Part shown: piece after piece, positions 27,522 through 40,688 of the stretch
How positions within the stretch are numbered: position 1 is the first letter of the stretch
Layout: each line of letters opens with the position of its first letter
From: Thermoanaerobaculum sp.
GTDB taxonomy: Bacteria; Acidobacteriota; Thermoanaerobaculia; Multivoradales; UBA5704
Direction: 5' to 3'
Assembly: GCA_021154885.1 (NCBI GenBank)
Contig: JAJKHS010000159.1
Location: 21,616 to 85,615, forward strand
DNA: 64,000 bases
Notes under the pieces: model-generated
Databases searched by the model: none
What the model saw: only the letters and a program-made list of their open reading frames with translations
What the model was told of the DNA's origin: nothing
Position numbers and translations under genes: made by a program

Positions 27522-27878
27522 ATGCGAGGACGACACGCAAAACGCGCCGTGCTGGTGTTTTCGCTTTTCCTGCTGTGCTCTGCGGGCAGTCTGAAGTGTG
27601 CGCCGGTGGCCGCCCCCTTCTTCGTGGCGGAGGCGCAGGCCGGGCAGAGCGGGACGTGCATGACCAACCAGCAGTGCGCCAAGGACGAGTTCTGCGCCAA
27701 GCTCTACGGCAGTTGCGGCGAGAGCGGCAAGTGCGAGGCGCGTCCGCAGGACTGCACCGAACACGGAAAGCTCCTCGTCAAGCCCGTCTGCGGCTGTGAC
27801 GACAAGACCTACGACAACTTCTGCCTGGCGGCAAGCGCGGGAGTCAACGTCAAGCAGGAGGGGAAATGCCCGCCTTGA
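27522..27878 (+). CDS. Exported single-Kazal-domain protein
   Basis: The 118-aa product has a signal peptide (MRGRHAKRAVLVFSLFLLCSAG). The mature part has a small Cys module, CMTNQQCAKDEFCAKLYGSC followed by GKCEARPQDC, and then a Kazal core, PVCGCDDKTYDNFCLAASAG with the closing EGKC. Kazal domains are substrate-like inhibitors of serine proteases, with the reactive loop just before the PVCG motif. The same module pair occurs twice in the gene at 31346. It is probably extracellular and protective against foreign proteases, which is inference. Confidence 0.85.
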   Translation: MRGRHAKRAVLVFSLFLLCSAGSLKCAPVAAPFFVAEAQAGQSGTCMTNQQCAKDEFCAKLYGSCGESGKCEARPQDCTEHGKLLVKPVCGCDDKTYDNFCLAASAGVNVKQEGKCPP

Positions 27879-27987
27879 CCCAAGGCGATTGACACGCATC
27901 TTCATCGTGTAACGCCCCCGGGGTTCGCCACGCCCAAGGATGTGCTAACGTTCAGGAAATCCCTGAATCCGTCCGGAGGGAGGCCTT

Positions 27988-30900
27988 ATGGCGTTGCGTG
28001 AGCTTGCCGTCGAGCTTGAATCAGACCCGGTGGTCTTCGAGCTCGGGAAAGAAGGGGGAAGCGACCAGGGGGACGTGGTGCTCAAGGTCTGGGGCGCCAC
28101 GGGGCGGACGCAGGAGCTGCGGGTGCAGACCGGGGCGGTGCCCGACGCCGGGGCGTTCCGTTTCACGGTCGCCGCAGCCGAGATCGTCGACCGCTCGGAC
28201 GATCCCGAGCTGCCGGTCCGGGTCCGCATTCCGGTGACCTGCAGCGGCGGCGCCGAGGGCCAGGAGGCGGCCTCCGCGCTGGAGGTCACCGTGAGCTTCG
28301 CCGGCGGGCCGGCCACGGTCCACCGGGTCGGTCTCGCCGCGTCGGTCAATCACGCCCTGCCGCTCTGGCAGGTGCTGCGCGAGGAGTATGCGGCGCTGAA
28401 GCCCGGCTGGCGCGCCGAGCTCGCGAGCGATCCCGTCCTCGCCGATCCGCAGCGCAGCTCCGGGGACAAGCTGGCGGCGCTGTTCGCTCTGGTCCATCGC
28501 CGGGCCGCGGCGGGGGACGACCTCGCCGGGCTCAGCCTCTCCGGCGGCGGCATCCGCAGCGCCACGTTCAACCTGGGAGTGATTCAGGGTCTCGCCCGCA
28601 TCGGCGTCCTGGAGAAGTTCGACTACCTCTCCAGCGTCTCCGGCGGCGGCTACATCTCGAGCTGGCTGAGCGGCTGGATCTACCGCGCCGGCGGCCTCGA
28701 CGCGGTCCTCCCGGAGCTGCGCAGCGCCCAGCACAGTCCGGACCAGCCCGAGGCCGAGCCCGTCACCCACCTGCGCCAGTACAGCAACTATCTCACCCCG
28801 AAGCTGGGCTTCCTCTCGGGAGATACCTGGACCGCGGTGGCCGCCGTCGTCCGCAACCTCATGCTCAACCTGCTCGTGCTGCTGCCCGTGCTGGCCGCGG
28901 CCCTCGCGCTGCCGCTGGTGGCGGTCTCGAAGACGGTGTGGATTCAGCGGCTCATCCCCGGTCCGGACTTCCTGTACTGGACGGCGGTCCTGCTCTGCGG
29001 TGTCGCGCTCTTCTTCATGAGCCTGCTGCGGGCGAGCGCGCGGCCGTCGCACAAACCCGAGGAGGCTCCGCCGCAACGGCGGTTCTTCAAGCTCGGGCTT
29101 CTCTCGCCGCCGCCGTTCCTCAAGCTCGGTCTCCTGCCGTTGCTGGCGGCGGTCCCCCTCATCCTGCTGGCCATTTTCGAGTACGGCCAGCGGCGCCCCG
29201 GGCACCTTCTCTATACGCCGGAGGTCGTCGTCCGCTGCCTGATCTGGACGATCGTGATGCCGATGATCGCCCTGGCCGCCTCGGTGCCCGCTCAGCGGCG
29301 GGTGATGGGCCGGCAGATGTCGTCGCTCAAGGTCGACCTCATCGCGCTCTTCTTCTCCGGCGCGGTCGAGGCGGGGATCTACATCGGGATCCTCAAGGGA
29401 TGGATGCCCTGGCTCCTCGACGCGCCGCACCAGCTTTACGAGATCCTGGGACCCGGTCTCGTGCTCGGGCCGATGCTCCTCGCCAAAACGCTGTTCATCG
29501 CCTTTTCGAGCGTCATCGAAGGCCAGCGGTTCTATCCCTCCGAGCTGGGCGACGCCGACCGCGAGTGGTGGGCCCGGTGGTCCGGCTGGGTCCTGCTCGC
29601 GGCACTGCTCTGGATGTTCGCCGGCGCCCTGGTCTTCCTCGGGCCTCTCCTGCTGCAGACCGTCGCGGCCAAGGTGACGGCGGCGGTGACGGCCGGCGGG
29701 CTCGGCGGCCTGGTGAGCCTGATCGGCAAGGGGGTCGGGACCCCGGCCAGCCCACAGGGCGGGAAGGCCGAAAGCCCGTGGCGCGGCGTGGTGCTGGCTC
29801 TCGCGGCACCCCTGTTCTGCCTGGCTCTCCTGCTCCTCGTCTCGGTGGGGACTCAGGCCCTTCTCCGGGCCCTGCCGCATGCCTGGACGGGCTCGGTGGG
29901 TGAAGCGCCCGAGCCGTTCCGCGGCTACACCGTCTTCGTCCTCGCCGCCGTCGCCGTGCTCTTCGCGTTCGGCGTCCTGATGGGGCGCTTCGTCAACGTC
30001 AACCGTTTCTCGCTCCAGGCCACCTACCGCAACCGCCTGGTCCGCGCCTATCTCGGGGCCAGCAACAAGCAGCGGCGACCGAACCTGTTCACCGGTTTCG
30101 ATCCGCACGACAACCTGCGGTTGCACGCCCTGCGCGACAACCGGCCGCTGCCGCTGATCAACATGGCGCTCAACCTGGTGGCCGGAGAGGATCTCGCCTG
30201 GCAGCAGCGCAAGGCGGAGAATTTCACGGCGACGCCGCTGCACTGCGGCAGCAGCCGGCTCGGCTATCGCCGGTCGCAGAGCTACGGCGGAAACCGGGGG
30301 ATCTCGCTGGGCACCGCGGTGGCCACCTCGGGAGCGGCGGCCAACCCCAACATGGGAGCCAACTCGTCCCCCGCCATCACCTTCATCATGACCCTCTTCA
30401 ACGCCCGCCTGGGCATCTGGCTGGGCAACCCGGGGCCTCTCGGGCGCGACAGTTGGACGCGCAGCGGCCCGGTGAACTCGGCGTCGATGATCCTCGACGA
30501 AGCCCTGGGCTTCACCGACGCCCGCCACCCCTACGTCAACCTTTCGGACGGTGGCCATTTCGAGAACCTCGCCCTGTACGAGATGGTGCGGCGGCGCTGC
30601 CGTTTCATCGTGGTGGGCGACGCCGGCGGCGACCCCGGCTACGCCTACGACGACCTCGGCAACGCCATTCGCAAGATCCGCATCGACTTCGGGATCTCCA
30701 TCGATTTCGCGGATCGCATCAACATCTTTCCCAAGAACCTGGACAAGGCGAATCCGGCGGCGCGCTACTGCGCCGTGGGCAGCATCCACTATCACGACGT
30801 GGACGGCCCCGACGCGCCGGACGGCATCCTGATCTACATCAAGCCGGCGATCTGCCAGACCGAGCCCTACGACATCTACAACTACGCCCGCTCGTCCCTG

Positions 30901-31152
30901 ACCTTCCCCCACGAAAGCACGGCGGACCAGTGGTTCAGCGAGTCGCAGTTCGAGAGCTACCGCGCTCTCGGCCGCGAGGCGGTCCTCACCATGGTGCGCA
31001 ATGGACCCCACCACGGCCTCCCCTTGAGCTTCGCCGAGCTCCAGGCGGACGTGGAGGACTACATCCGCCGCGGTCCGGCGCCGGTGCCGCAGGTCCTCGT
31101 CGGCCCGGCGGCGCCCGCCGGCAAGGCTCTGCCGCCGGCGGCGGCGATCTGA
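27988..31152 (+). CDS. Large membrane protein with split patatin-like phospholipase domain
   Basis: The 1,054-aa product has patatin hallmarks in two places. LSGGGIRSATFNLGVIQGLA (about residue 185) is the oxyanion loop and SSVSGGGY (~216) carries the nucleophile Ser. The catalytic Asp lies far downstream in SDGGHFENLALYEMV (~854). Between them are about ten membrane segments (roughly 285-690), so the catalytic domain is interrupted by a membrane region. The first ~120 residues are beta-rich. Patatins are lipid acyl hydrolases. It stands between two Kazal proteins on the same strand. Confidence 0.8.
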   Translation: MALRELAVELESDPVVFELGKEGGSDQGDVVLKVWGATGRTQELRVQTGAVPDAGAFRFTVAAAEIVDRSDDPELPVRVRIPVTCSGGAEGQEAASALEVTVSFAGGPATVHRVGLAASVNHALPLWQVLREEYAALKPGWRAELASDPVLADPQRSSGDKLAALFALVHRRAAAGDDLAGLSLSGGGIRSATFNLGVIQGLARIGVLEKFDYLSSVSGGGYISSWLSGWIYRAGGLDAVLPELRSAQHSPDQPEAEPVTHLRQYSNYLTPKLGFLSGDTWTAVAAVVRNLMLNLLVLLPVLAAALALPLVAVSKTVWIQRLIPGPDFLYWTAVLLCGVALFFMSLLRASARPSHKPEEAPPQRRFFKLGLLSPPPFLKLGLLPLLAAVPLILLAIFEYGQRRPGHLLYTPEVVVRCLIWTIVMPMIALAASVPAQRRVMGRQMSSLKVDLIALFFSGAVEAGIYIGILKGWMPWLLDAPHQLYEILGPGLVLGPMLLAKTLFIAFSSVIEGQRFYPSELGDADREWWARWSGWVLLAALLWMFAGALVFLGPLLLQTVAAKVTAAVTAGGLGGLVSLIGKGVGTPASPQGGKAESPWRGVVLALAAPLFCLALLLLVSVGTQALLRALPHAWTGSVGEAPEPFRGYTVFVLAAVAVLFAFGVLMGRFVNVNRFSLQATYRNRLVRAYLGASNKQRRPNLFTGFDPHDNLRLHALRDNRPLPLINMALNLVAGEDLAWQQRKAENFTATPLHCGSSRLGYRRSQSYGGNRGISLGTAVATSGAAANPNMGANSSPAITFIMTLFNARLGIWLGNPGPLGRDSWTRSGPVNSASMILDEALGFTDARHPYVNLSDGGHFENLALYEMVRRRCRFIVVGDAGGDPGYAYDDLGNAIRKIRIDFGISIDFADRINIFPKNLDKANPAARYCAVGSIHYHDVDGPDAPDGILIYIKPAICQTEPYDIYNYARSSLTFPHESTADQWFSESQFESYRALGREAVLTMVRNGPHHGLPLSFAELQADVEDYIRRGPAPVPQVLVGPAAPAGKALPPAAAI

Positions 31153-31345
31153 AGACGCGCCGCTGCCTTGACGGGAGGGCCGAGCCAGGTATATTTTAGA
31201 GCTACACAGAGAATACGACATGAGAGCGATATGGCAGCGGGCCGCTCATCGATCACCTGGCGGGTGTGCCGGCGGGTGGGAGATCGGCGGCGGAAACGCG
31301 CCGTGGGCGCTCGAGCGTCCTCGGCCTTGGCGCTGGAGGTGCGCA

Positions 31346-32017
31346 ATGCAAGCACGATGTCGCAAGTCGCTGATCTGGATCGGTGTACTGCTGATGGTGG
31401 CGCTCGTGAGTTGGGGCGGAGCCTGGAGAGCCGAGGCGAAGGCCCTGGACGTTCCGGATCTCTCCTGGCTCCAGGACGATTCGTGTGCCGAGGGGGTGGC
31501 CGTCGCGTCGTTGGATACTCCCGACTGGATGGAAGCCGCGCCCCAGGCGTCCGATACGGCGAAGCCGGCCGGCAAGGAATGCATGGCCAATGGGCAATGC
31601 AAGGGGAAGCAGTATTGCGCCAAGGCGGTGGGCGACTGCAAGGGCAAGGGGAATTGCACCGCCCGGCCCGATGTCTGCATCGAGATCTTCAAGCCCGTCT
31701 GCGGCTGCAATGGCAAGACTTATAGCAATGCCTGCTTTGCGGCGGCGGCGGGGGTGAACGTGGCCTCCGAGGGCGCCTGCAAATACAAGGACGCCGTCAG
31801 GACCTGCAAGACGAACAAACAGTGCCCGGCCGGCGATTACTGCGCCAAGGACACTGGCAAGTGCGACGACGAGGGCGTCTGCGCACAGAAGCCGCAGATC
31901 TGCCCGCTGGTCGTGGCACCGGTCTGTGGCTGCGACAACAAGACCTATAACAATGCCTGCATGGCGCACCGGGCCGGCGTGAACATCAAGCACGACGGGA
32001 AGTGCGAGAAGATGTAG
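31346..32017 (+). CDS. Exported two-Kazal-domain protein
   Basis: ATG 31346 is five bases after GGAGGT and starts a signal peptide (MQARCRKSLIWIGVLLMVALV); the frame open to 31220 is rejected. After a ~60-residue acidic linker come two copies of the same Cys module plus Kazal core: ECMANGQCKGKQYCAK with PVCGCNGKTYSNACFAAAAG, and TCKTNKQCPAGDYCAK with PVCGCDNKTYNNACMAHRAG. Both are close to the single module at 27522. The reactive loops differ (EIFKPVCG against LVVAPVCG), so the two sites may target different proteases. Confidence 0.85.
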   Translation: MQARCRKSLIWIGVLLMVALVSWGGAWRAEAKALDVPDLSWLQDDSCAEGVAVASLDTPDWMEAAPQASDTAKPAGKECMANGQCKGKQYCAKAVGDCKGKGNCTARPDVCIEIFKPVCGCNGKTYSNACFAAAAGVNVASEGACKYKDAVRTCKTNKQCPAGDYCAKDTGKCDDEGVCAQKPQICPLVVAPVCGCDNKTYNNACMAHRAGVNIKHDGKCEKM

Positions 32018-32134
32018 AGCCTGCGTACCGCAGTAGGCCGGGGAGGCCCTCTCGGGCCTTCCCGGCGCGGCAAGCCGACGACCGCTGCCGCAAGTGACGA
32101 CGCCCACCGGATCGTTCCCGAAGAACCCGCGTGG

Positions 32135-32140
32135 TATAAT
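32135..32140 (+). promoter_or_regulatory. Possible -10 box
   Basis: A perfect TATAAT lies 94 bp upstream of the membrane-protein gene at 32234 in an otherwise GC-rich gap. No convincing -35 box is present at the right distance, so this is only a candidate. Confidence 0.3.
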
Positions 32141-32233
32141 CCTTTGACAAACATCAACAGTCTCCACGGAAGGTGTGCTTATTTCTAATCTTGCATCGAT
32201 TAAATCCACCGCTGCGGAACAGACGGAGGTGAG

Positions 32234-34027
32234 ATGTCAAAGAGCGAGCCGAAATCGAATGCAGGATCGAAAGAGAGCAAGGAAAGCCCGTCGGGCAGTT
32301 TTCTGACTGCCAATGCGACGCTGGTTTCCTGGCTGATCTTCCTTGGCTTTGGAAGCGCCGTTCTGACCTCCTATTACGCGCACATTCATTACTTGCCGGA
32401 GCTGAAGTGGGAAGAGTCTTTTTCCTATCTCGCCGCGGTGACCGTCCTTGGCGGCGGCATCGTTGCGGTATATGCCCTGCTTCTCTATCTTCCTGGCTGG
32501 ATCTGGTCCGAGTTTCTGATCTTCGACTCGGAGCTTCAAGGATCTTTGTGTTACCTGGGTCTCGATGGAAACAAGCCTGAGCCCTGCTTCTGGAGCATAG
32601 TGAAAAAGGTCGTTCTACCTTTCGCCTTTCTTATGGTTGTCATTCACCTCGCCATGTTTGCGGATAGCGTTCCTCTGATGGCCGTTGCCACGGTCGTCGG
32701 TCTGACAGGATTGGCGTGGTATTCGCGTTGTGAATTTCTCTCCCATAAATCGCTAAAAACTCATGCCACGCGGCGCTCGCTGCTCATGAAGTACACGGTG
32801 ACCTCCGTCGTCGCTGCTCTGGCGGGTATCGTGTCTCTTTTCATCCTTCGCCAGATCATCGATCCGCAGAAACATTCTGGGAAACTGCTTCTGACCTGTA
32901 CCGTCGCTGTCATCGTTTCGAATCTCCTGGTGGCGGTCCAGTTTCGAAACAAACCGACGCGGGCTGTCCTGACAGGTATCATTGCAGCAATCACACTTCT
33001 CATCTGCGGCGAAACCTTTTCGGAAAGTCACCAGTCACAGTCGGAAGGGATCATGAGGCGCTTTGGTGTTGGCGATGAGGCGTTCAAGATCAAGCTGTCT
33101 GTAACGGATGAGGGACGGAAGCTGCTTGCGGACAACAAATTGTCGGCCGATGGAGCTCTGGTTCTCCGGTCTCGCCTTGGCGAAGAGTATCTCGTTGAGG
33201 GAGATAACGAGCAACGAGTCGCGATTCCGAAGAGAATGGTCAATTTCTGGTCGAGCGTCCACGATATCAGGAAAGATCCCCCTAAGACCTATGAAAGGAG
33301 CGATTATCAAGTCGCTGCGGCCGTCGCCGACTGTGTTTTCCTCGGCCCCGTAGCCGTGTGGCTCCTCTACGGCGTCGTCGGCGTCATCCATTCCCGACTC
33401 CGAAGCCGGCGGGCGGCGCATCTGTGGAGGGCCTTCAGAGCTCGCAGGACTCGAATCGTCATCGGGAGAAGCGAAGAGTCTTGTCGGATCGGCTTGGGAG
33501 ATGCCGTGGCCGTCACGGAAATCCAGGACTTCTTTGCGCGGCTGAGGCTTTCCAGGCCAGAGCTGGTCACCGCGGATCGACTCACCCAGGAGGATTTGAA
33601 TTTCAATCTCATCCTGCTTGGAGGGCCGGACACCAACGAAATCTCGAAGTGCCTCTCGGCCGGCATTGGCGCAACCATGAGGTTTGGGATCTGCAATGCC
33701 CTCGGATGCACCGTCCTGGATCTCTTGGAGCAGAGGATCTTCCATCCTAGCTGGGTCGACCAGACAAGAGACGTGTTCCACGACTACGTGCTGATCTATC
33801 GGATGAACAATCCTTCCAATCGAAAGGCACAGATCCTTCTGATCGCCGGCAGTCCAGGCCACGGCGCCCGGGTGGGCATTCGTCATCTACTCTCGGAGTC
33901 GTTTTGTGAGAAGGACATGTCTGAAAAGCAAGGCCCATTCGAGCTGCTTTTGAAAAGCGAGGTTCACTATGGAGTGCCGCAACCACCTGCCTCTCAAGTA
34001 GTCCTTCGGCCCCTTCGCGCCTGGTAG
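32234..34027 (+). CDS. Multi-pass membrane protein with unknown C-terminal cytosolic domain
   Basis: The 597-aa product has about six hydrophobic segments in residues 25-265 (for example LVSWLIFLGFGSAVLTSYYA and GGIVAVYALLLYLPGWIW) and another near 365-385. A soluble segment lies between them. The C-terminal ~190 residues contain RIVIGRSEES, LNFNLILLGGPDTNEISK, YVLIYRMNN and ILLIAGSPGHGARVGIRHLL, which looks like an alternating alpha/beta fold with GGP and GSPGHG loops. I do not recognise it, and no catalytic set is obvious. Base composition is less GC-rich than nearby genes, hinting at transfer. Confidence 0.7.
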   Translation: MSKSEPKSNAGSKESKESPSGSFLTANATLVSWLIFLGFGSAVLTSYYAHIHYLPELKWEESFSYLAAVTVLGGGIVAVYALLLYLPGWIWSEFLIFDSELQGSLCYLGLDGNKPEPCFWSIVKKVVLPFAFLMVVIHLAMFADSVPLMAVATVVGLTGLAWYSRCEFLSHKSLKTHATRRSLLMKYTVTSVVAALAGIVSLFILRQIIDPQKHSGKLLLTCTVAVIVSNLLVAVQFRNKPTRAVLTGIIAAITLLICGETFSESHQSQSEGIMRRFGVGDEAFKIKLSVTDEGRKLLADNKLSADGALVLRSRLGEEYLVEGDNEQRVAIPKRMVNFWSSVHDIRKDPPKTYERSDYQVAAAVADCVFLGPVAVWLLYGVVGVIHSRLRSRRAAHLWRAFRARRTRIVIGRSEESCRIGLGDAVAVTEIQDFFARLRLSRPELVTADRLTQEDLNFNLILLGGPDTNEISKCLSAGIGATMRFGICNALGCTVLDLLEQRIFHPSWVDQTRDVFHDYVLIYRMNNPSNRKAQILLIAGSPGHGARVGIRHLLSESFCEKDMSEKQGPFELLLKSEVHYGVPQPPASQVVLRPLRAW

Positions 34028-34071
34028 GGTTGGCGGTGATGCAGTACAGTCTCCCGACGAAGGAGGTCTTC

Positions 34072-34257
34072 ATGGCAACGTCAGCCCACTGCCACCAGCC
34101 GGCTCACCCCGAGCCCAAGACGGAACGCCTCGAGCCTGAACGCATGGTGCTCCTCGGTGCGGACCGGGAGGCCTTCCTGGACGCCGTGCAGAATCCGCCC
34201 GAGCCGGCCGAGAAGCTGGTGGCGGCGCTGAGACGCCATCGCGCAGTCGTGGGGTAG
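34072..34257 (+). CDS. Shrunken DUF1778-type antitoxin, 61 aa
   Basis: ATG 34072 follows AAGGAGG (34060-34066). The product keeps KTERLE near its start and then passes straight to RMVLLGADREAFLDAVQNPP and EPAEKLVAALRRHRAVVG, the toxin-binding C-terminal region of DUF1778/TacA-type antitoxins. The ribbon-helix-helix half between these parts is missing, so DNA binding is unlikely. No GNAT toxin gene follows. It is probably a relic, though a free toxin-binding peptide is conceivable. Confidence 0.6.
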   Translation: MATSAHCHQPAHPEPKTERLEPERMVLLGADREAFLDAVQNPPEPAEKLVAALRRHRAVVG

Positions 34258-34350
34258 GGACTGCTTGCACCTCCGAATCCTCAGCGGTACTATGACCGCC
34301 GGCCAACACGCATCCTGCGGCCGGTGGGCAAAACCTGGAAGGGGAGGTTC

Positions 34351-37195
<2,845 letters not shown>

Positions 37196-37199
<4 letters not shown>

Positions 37200-37999
37200 G
37201 GAATTTCGAGTTCCATCGTCCGCAGTCGGTGGCCGACGCGGTCACGCTGCTCAAGGGAAACGATGCCGCGAAACTGCTGGCCGGCGGGCAGAGCCTGCTG
37301 CCCATCCTGAAGCTCGACCTGGCGCAGCCTTCCGACCTGGTGTCGCTCGCCAAAATCCCCGGCCTGAAGGAGATCCGCTCCGAGGGGGGTGATCGCGGGG
37401 ATCTGGTGATCGGCGCGCTCGTCACTCACGACGAGGTGGCGAGCTCGCCCGAGGTGCGCCAGCGCATCCCGGGGCTGGCCGCCCTCGCCGGCGGGATCGG
37501 CGACGCGCAGATCCGCAACCGCGGCACGATCGGCGGCTCGCTCGCCCACGCCGATCCAGCCGCCGACTATCCCGCGGCCGTGCTCGCCTTGGGGGCGACG
37601 ATCGTGACCGATCGCCGGAGCATCGCGGCCGACGATTACTTCACGGGCCTTTTTCAGACGGCGCTTGGGGCCGACGAGATCATCACCGCCGTGCGCTTCC
37701 CGGTGCCGGAGCGCTCGGCCTACGCCAAGTTTCCCCATCCGGCTTCGAAGTACGCGGTGGTGGGCGTGATGGTGGCGAAGACGGCGGGCGGCGTGCGCGT
37801 CGCGGTGACGGGGGCCGGTTCCAAGGTGTTCCGCCTCACCGCGCTGGAGCAGGCGCTCACCGAAAACTTCGCGTGGCGTGCCGCCAGCGCCGTGGAGGTT
37901 CCGCCCGGAGATCTGCGGACGGGCGGCGAGTCGAGCCCGGAGTACCTGGCACACCTCGTCCAAGTGATGGCGAAGCGGGCCATCCAGGCTTGCCAGTAA
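37196..37999 (+). CDS. coxM: FAD-binding medium subunit of the CO/xanthine dehydrogenase-type enzyme
   Basis: The 267-aa product begins [19 protein letters not shown]. The two FAD-binding motifs are AGGQSLLP near residue 30 and [16 protein letters not shown] near 105. A C-terminal CO_deh_flav_C domain follows. It takes electrons from the 2Fe-2S subunit and hands them to the acceptor. The ATG overlaps the coxL stop by four bases. Confidence 0.9.
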
Positions 38000-38000
38000 G

Positions 38001-38887
<887 letters not shown>

Positions 38888-38888
<1 letters not shown>

Positions 38889-40093
38889 TGTCGAAGGTCA
38901 TGTCGCAGCCGGGGTCCTCGAAGCTGGCGGAGAACGTCGTCCACTTCACCCGCCTCCTGCGCGGCGCGGGCCTGCGGCTCGGGCCGGCGAGCGCTCTCGA
39001 CGCTCTCGCCGCCGCGTCCGCCGTGGACGTGATCCAGCGCGACGAGCTGTACTGGGCGCTCCATGCCGTCCTGGTCAAGCGGCCAGAGGATTTCGAGCTT
39101 TTCGATCAGGCTTTCCGCCTCTTCTGGCGTGACCCCATGGGCGCCGACTCGGCGCTGGCGCAGCTCCTGCCGCACGTGCGCATGCCGCGGGCGCAGACGG
39201 TTTCGCGGCGGGTCGCCGAAGCGTGGCGCCCGCCGTCGTCCACGGGGAAGCCGCTTCCCGAGCGCACCGAATTCGACGCCGCGCTCACCTTCTCCGCCGA
39301 CGAGCTCCTGCGCACCCGCGACTTCGACCAGATGAGCGCCGGCGAACTCGCCCGCGCCAAGAAGATCGTCGCCCGCATGGCGGCGGCGCTGCGGCCCGTC
39401 CGCACGCGGCGGTTCGCCCCCGATCCCCACGGCGCGAGCATCGATCTCGCCCGCACGGTGCGCGAAAGCCGCAAGACCTTCGGCGACCTGGCGCCGCTGC
39501 GCTTCCGCTCGCGCGTCTCCCTGCCGCCGCCGCTCGTCGTCCTGTGCGACATCTCGGGGTCGATGGGCCGCTACTCGGAGATGATGCTTCACTTCCTGCA
39601 CGCCCTGCTCGACGCCCGCGACGTCCGCAGCCCCGTCCACGCCTTCCTGCTCGCCACCCGGCTGACCAACGTGACGCGCATCCTCCTGCGCCGCGACCCG
39701 GACGAGGCGCTCGCGCGCTGCGGCCGGGAGGTCCAGGACTGGCAGGGAGGAACGCGCCTGCGCACCTGCCTGCATCAGTTCAACCGGGAGTGGTCGCGGC
39801 GCGTTCTCGGCCACGGCGCCGTGGTGCTGCTGGTCACCGATGGTCTCGACCGCGACCCCGAGCCGGGCCTCGCCGCCGAGGCGGAGCGTCTCCACAAGTC
39901 CTGCCGCCGGCTGATCTGGCTCAATCCGCTCCTGCGCTGGGAGGGGTTCGAGCCGAGGGCGCAGGGGATCCGCGCGCTCCTTCCCCACGTCGACGAGCAC
40001 CGGCCGGTGCACAACCTGGACAGCCTGGAGGCGCTGGGGCGGGCGCTGGGGGAGCGGGCAATTGCGTGGCGAGAGGGGACGGTGTCTCGCTGA
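38888..40093 (+). CDS. coxE: CoxE-type VWA domain protein
   Basis: The 401-aa product starts at ATG 38888. The metal-ion-dependent adhesion site motif CDISGSMGRYS is near residue 220 and TDGLDRD near 320, both typical of VWA proteins of the CoxE family. Together with the AAA+ partner it is expected to help cofactor maturation of the dehydrogenase. A 52-bp part of its 3' region (39895-39946) is duplicated almost exactly at 40689-40740, beyond the toxin-antitoxin pair. Confidence 0.88.
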
Positions 40094-40145
40094 GCGTGTC
40101 CGAATGAGGCGAGGGCAAGCGAGGCGCTGTGCTAAGATCGAGGCG

Positions 40146-40430
40146 GTGAGAGTCGACGAAGTCATCTGGCTTAGGCAGGTCGTCGACAAGTTGGCCGACA
40201 AACATGGTGTCGAGACATTTGAGGCCGAAGAAGCACTGAACAACAAACCAAAGATACGACTTGTCGAGAAGGGAAAGCGCAAGGGAGAGGATGTCTATAT
40301 CGCTTTGGGCCAGACAGATGCGGGACGATATCTCGCAATCCTGTTCATAGACAAAGGGAATCGAGAAGTCTTACCTCTAAGTGCTCGGGACATGGCCGAT
40401 AAGGAGCGAAGAAGATATGGCCGCAAATAG
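40146..40430 (+). CDS. BrnT-family toxin
   Basis: The start is taken as GTG 40146; an ATG further up has no support. The 94-aa product has the BrnT layout: a KLADKHGVETFEAEEAL helix, then GEDVYIALGQTDAGRYLAIL and a C-terminal LSARDMADKERRRYGR. BrnT is a RelE-like ribonuclease. The stop overlaps the start of the antitoxin by 14 bp, as usual for toxin-first pairs. Confidence 0.75.
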   Translation: MRVDEVIWLRQVVDKLADKHGVETFEAEEALNNKPKIRLVEKGKRKGEDVYIALGQTDAGRYLAILFIDKGNREVLPLSARDMADKERRRYGRK

Positions 40431-40680
40431 AAAGGACTTCCTGTCACGAACGGATTCGCTCGACGAGCTCGTGAATTTTTTCGACACGCACGACATGGGA
40501 GAATATTGGGATCAGATGCCGGAAGCGGAGCTCGAAATCGATATACGCCGGCGTAAGCACTTGGTCGCTCTCGATGACGATCTCGCCGGTAAGGTTGCGA
40601 CGATTGCCCGCTCGCGGCATGTGTCCTCGGAGTCTCTGATCAACTCCCTCCTACGGGAAAAGCTGGCCGATGCGATCTAA
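40417..40680 (+). CDS. CopG/ribbon-helix-helix antitoxin partner
   Basis: ATG 40417 gives an 87-aa protein (MAANRKDFLSRTDSLDELVN). Residues ~45-85 are a ribbon-helix-helix: ELEIDIRRRKHLVALDDDLA then KVATIARSRHVSSESLINSL. The N-terminal acidic half (FFDTHDMGEYWDQMPEAELE) is the likely toxin-binding part. It follows the BrnT-type toxin with an overlap, so the pair is a complete toxin-antitoxin unit. Regulation by the antitoxin binding its own promoter is expected from family knowledge. Confidence 0.75.
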   Translation: MAANRKDFLSRTDSLDELVNFFDTHDMGEYWDQMPEAELEIDIRRRKHLVALDDDLAGKVATIARSRHVSSESLINSLLREKLADAI

Positions 40681-40688
40681 TCGCGAGT

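Noticed and set aside
28021..31221. A 1,066-codon minus-strand frame opposite the patatin gene
   Set aside because: Shadow frame: Arg/Glu/Gly-rich, no domain, no ribosome site, opposite a clear patatin domain.
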